From contig CAJMMS010000079.1 in the NCBI GenBank assembly GCA_905214675.1, forward strand, positions 1 to 5,554: a stretch of 5,554 bases of DNA, given 5' to 3'. Below are positions 4,637-5,554 of the stretch, piece by piece (position 1 is the stretch's first letter; the number at the start of each line of letters is the position of its first letter). Under the pieces are notes generated by a model. It had not been told where the DNA came from. It saw only the letters and a program-made list of their open reading frames with translations, and did not search any database. Both the position numbers and the translations under genes were made by a program. This DNA comes from an uncultured bacterium (GTDB lineage Bacteria > Bacillota > Clostridia > Lachnospirales > Lachnospiraceae).

Positions 4637-5554
4637 TTATTTCGATTTTACTTTATTCCAAAGTTCATTATACACCTCATCGTTCTTTGTGCCAAGATAC
4701 TGGAACGTTTCCAGGTTTGGTACTGTGGAGAGGTCCGGGAAAGCGATCTTGCTGTTGCGGATGCTTTCATCCTCGATCAGCTCACGTGCGGCGGTGTTTG
4801 GCGTTGAGTAAGTAATGTATTCAAAGTTCATCAGAGCGATGTCCGGACGGCAGAGGAAATTGATAAATTTCTCTGCGTTTTCTTTATGCTCTGCATTTTT
4901 GGGGATCACCCAAGAATCAATCCAGAGGTTGCTGCCTTCTTTTGGGATCACGTATTCCAGATTTGGGTTTTCCTGCTGGGTGTAGATGGCTTCGCCGGAA
5001 TAGATGACACCGATCGCAGCTTCATTTCCGATCATTTTATCACGAACCTGGTCGATGACGTAAGCCTGTACCAGAGGTTTCTGACGGATCAGCAGATCTT
5101 TGGCCTCGTTCAGTTCATCCAGATCGGTTGAATTTAAGGAGTAGCCAAGGTATTTCAGGGTTACACCAAAAGCATCACGGACGGAATCCTGCATCAGAAT
5201 ATTATCCTTATATTTTTCATCCCACAGAACACTCCAACTGTCGATCGGTTCATCCACCATGGTTTTATTATAGAGGATACCGACCGTACCCCAGCAGTAA
5301 GGAACGGAATACTTGTTTTTTGGATCAAACTCTCTGGAACGTTCCAGATAATCTTTGCCGATATTTTTAATATTTGGGATATTATCAAAATTGATCTCGG
5401 CAAGCAGGTCATTTTCACGCATTCTCTGGATCATATAATCGGAAGGACATACCAGATCGTAGGCGATGGCACCGGAACTGATCTTTGGATACATGATCTC
5501 GTTTGTCTCAAATTCTTCATATACGACATCAATGCCGGTTTCTTCTTCAAACAT
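4637..5554 (-). CDS. potD: PotD-like spermidine/putrescine ABC transporter substrate-binding protein, N-terminus outside the window
   Basis: This protein captures polyamines outside the membrane and passes them to the PotABC importer. The 305 visible residues are the bulk of the mature protein. The methionine at the window edge (MFEEETGI) is internal to the family, so the signal peptide or lipoprotein segment and the first strand, roughly 40-60 residues, lie beyond 5554. Matching PotD blocks are YDLVCPSDYMIQRM (32-45), VPYCWGTVGILYN (84-96), QDSVRDAFG (122-130), EAAIGVIYSGEA (178-189), NLWIDSWVIP (209-218; Trp211 and Asp213 match E. coli Trp255 and Asp257) and YSTPN near the end. By my alignment the E. 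coli Asp168/Glu171 pair is Ser124/Asp127 here, so ligand preference could differ. potA, potB and potC would be expected upstream, outside the window. Family is sure; the exact polyamine is not. Confidence 0.92.
   Translation of the reverse strand: MFEEETGIDVVYEEFETNEIMYPKISSGAIAYDLVCPSDYMIQRMRENDLLAEINFDNIPNIKNIGKDYLERSREFDPKNKYSVPYCWGTVGILYNKTMVDEPIDSWSVLWDEKYKDNILMQDSVRDAFGVTLKYLGYSLNSTDLDELNEAKDLLIRQKPLVQAYVIDQVRDKMIGNEAAIGVIYSGEAIYTQQENPNLEYVIPKEGSNLWIDSWVIPKNAEHKENAEKFINFLCRPDIALMNFEYITYSTPNTAARELIEDESIRNSKIAFPDLSTVPNLETFQYLGTKNDEVYNELWNKVKSK

Overview
The window looks like an ordinary chromosomal stretch from a low-to-mid GC Gram-positive anaerobe, most likely a Clostridia/Lachnospiraceae-type Firmicute. 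This is an inference from strong AGGAGG-type ribosome binding sites, sigma-A-like promoters with TATACT/TAAAAT -10 boxes, a TTG start codon, and a gene set (DUF5662 protein, LuxS, UPF0303 protein, RluA-type pseudouridine synthase, short NSS transporter, PotD) familiar from that group. No rRNA, tRNA, CRISPR array, insertion sequence, integrase or phage gene is visible. Coding density is very high and no gene-free gap exceeds about 150 bases.

Layout. (1) Bases 1-524, plus strand: the 3' part of a DUF5662 gene that begins before the window. (2) Bases 525-1004, minus strand: luxS, starting at TTG and ending exactly where the DUF5662 gene ends. (3) Bases 1005-1153: a compact divergent control region with back-to-back promoters for luxS and for the next gene. 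(4) Bases 1154-1654, plus strand: a UPF0303/HbpS-like protein. (5) Bases 1599-2519, minus strand: an RluA-family pseudouridine synthase whose 3' end overlaps the previous gene tail-to-tail by 56 bp. (6) Bases 2520-2634: a second divergent control region with a near-consensus promoter for the synthase. (7) Bases 2635-4002, plus strand: a sodium-dependent NSS-family transporter, followed by a perfect 14-bp hairpin that can serve both converging transcripts. (8) Bases 4114-5554, minus strand: an apparent two-gene unit in which the end of a potD-like polyamine-binding protein gene is followed after 16 bp by a flavin reductase-family gene.

How the genes relate. The window is a series of mostly single-gene transcription units in alternating orientation, so no shared pathway is evident. 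LuxS acts in the activated methyl cycle and makes the AI-2 precursor. The RluA protein modifies structured RNA. The NSS protein probably imports an amino acid with sodium. PotD captures spermidine/putrescine for an ABC importer whose other genes should lie beyond base 5554. The only visible co-transcribed pair is potD plus the flavin reductase.

I did not find a convincing new multi-gene system. The points most worth a second look are an HD-hydrolase-like histidine/aspartate pattern in the DUF5662 protein, the antisense overlap that encodes the whole post-domain tail of the pseudouridine synthase, a small palindrome on the -35 box of that gene's promoter, changed ligand positions in the NSS and PotD proteins, and the flavin reductase linked to potD.
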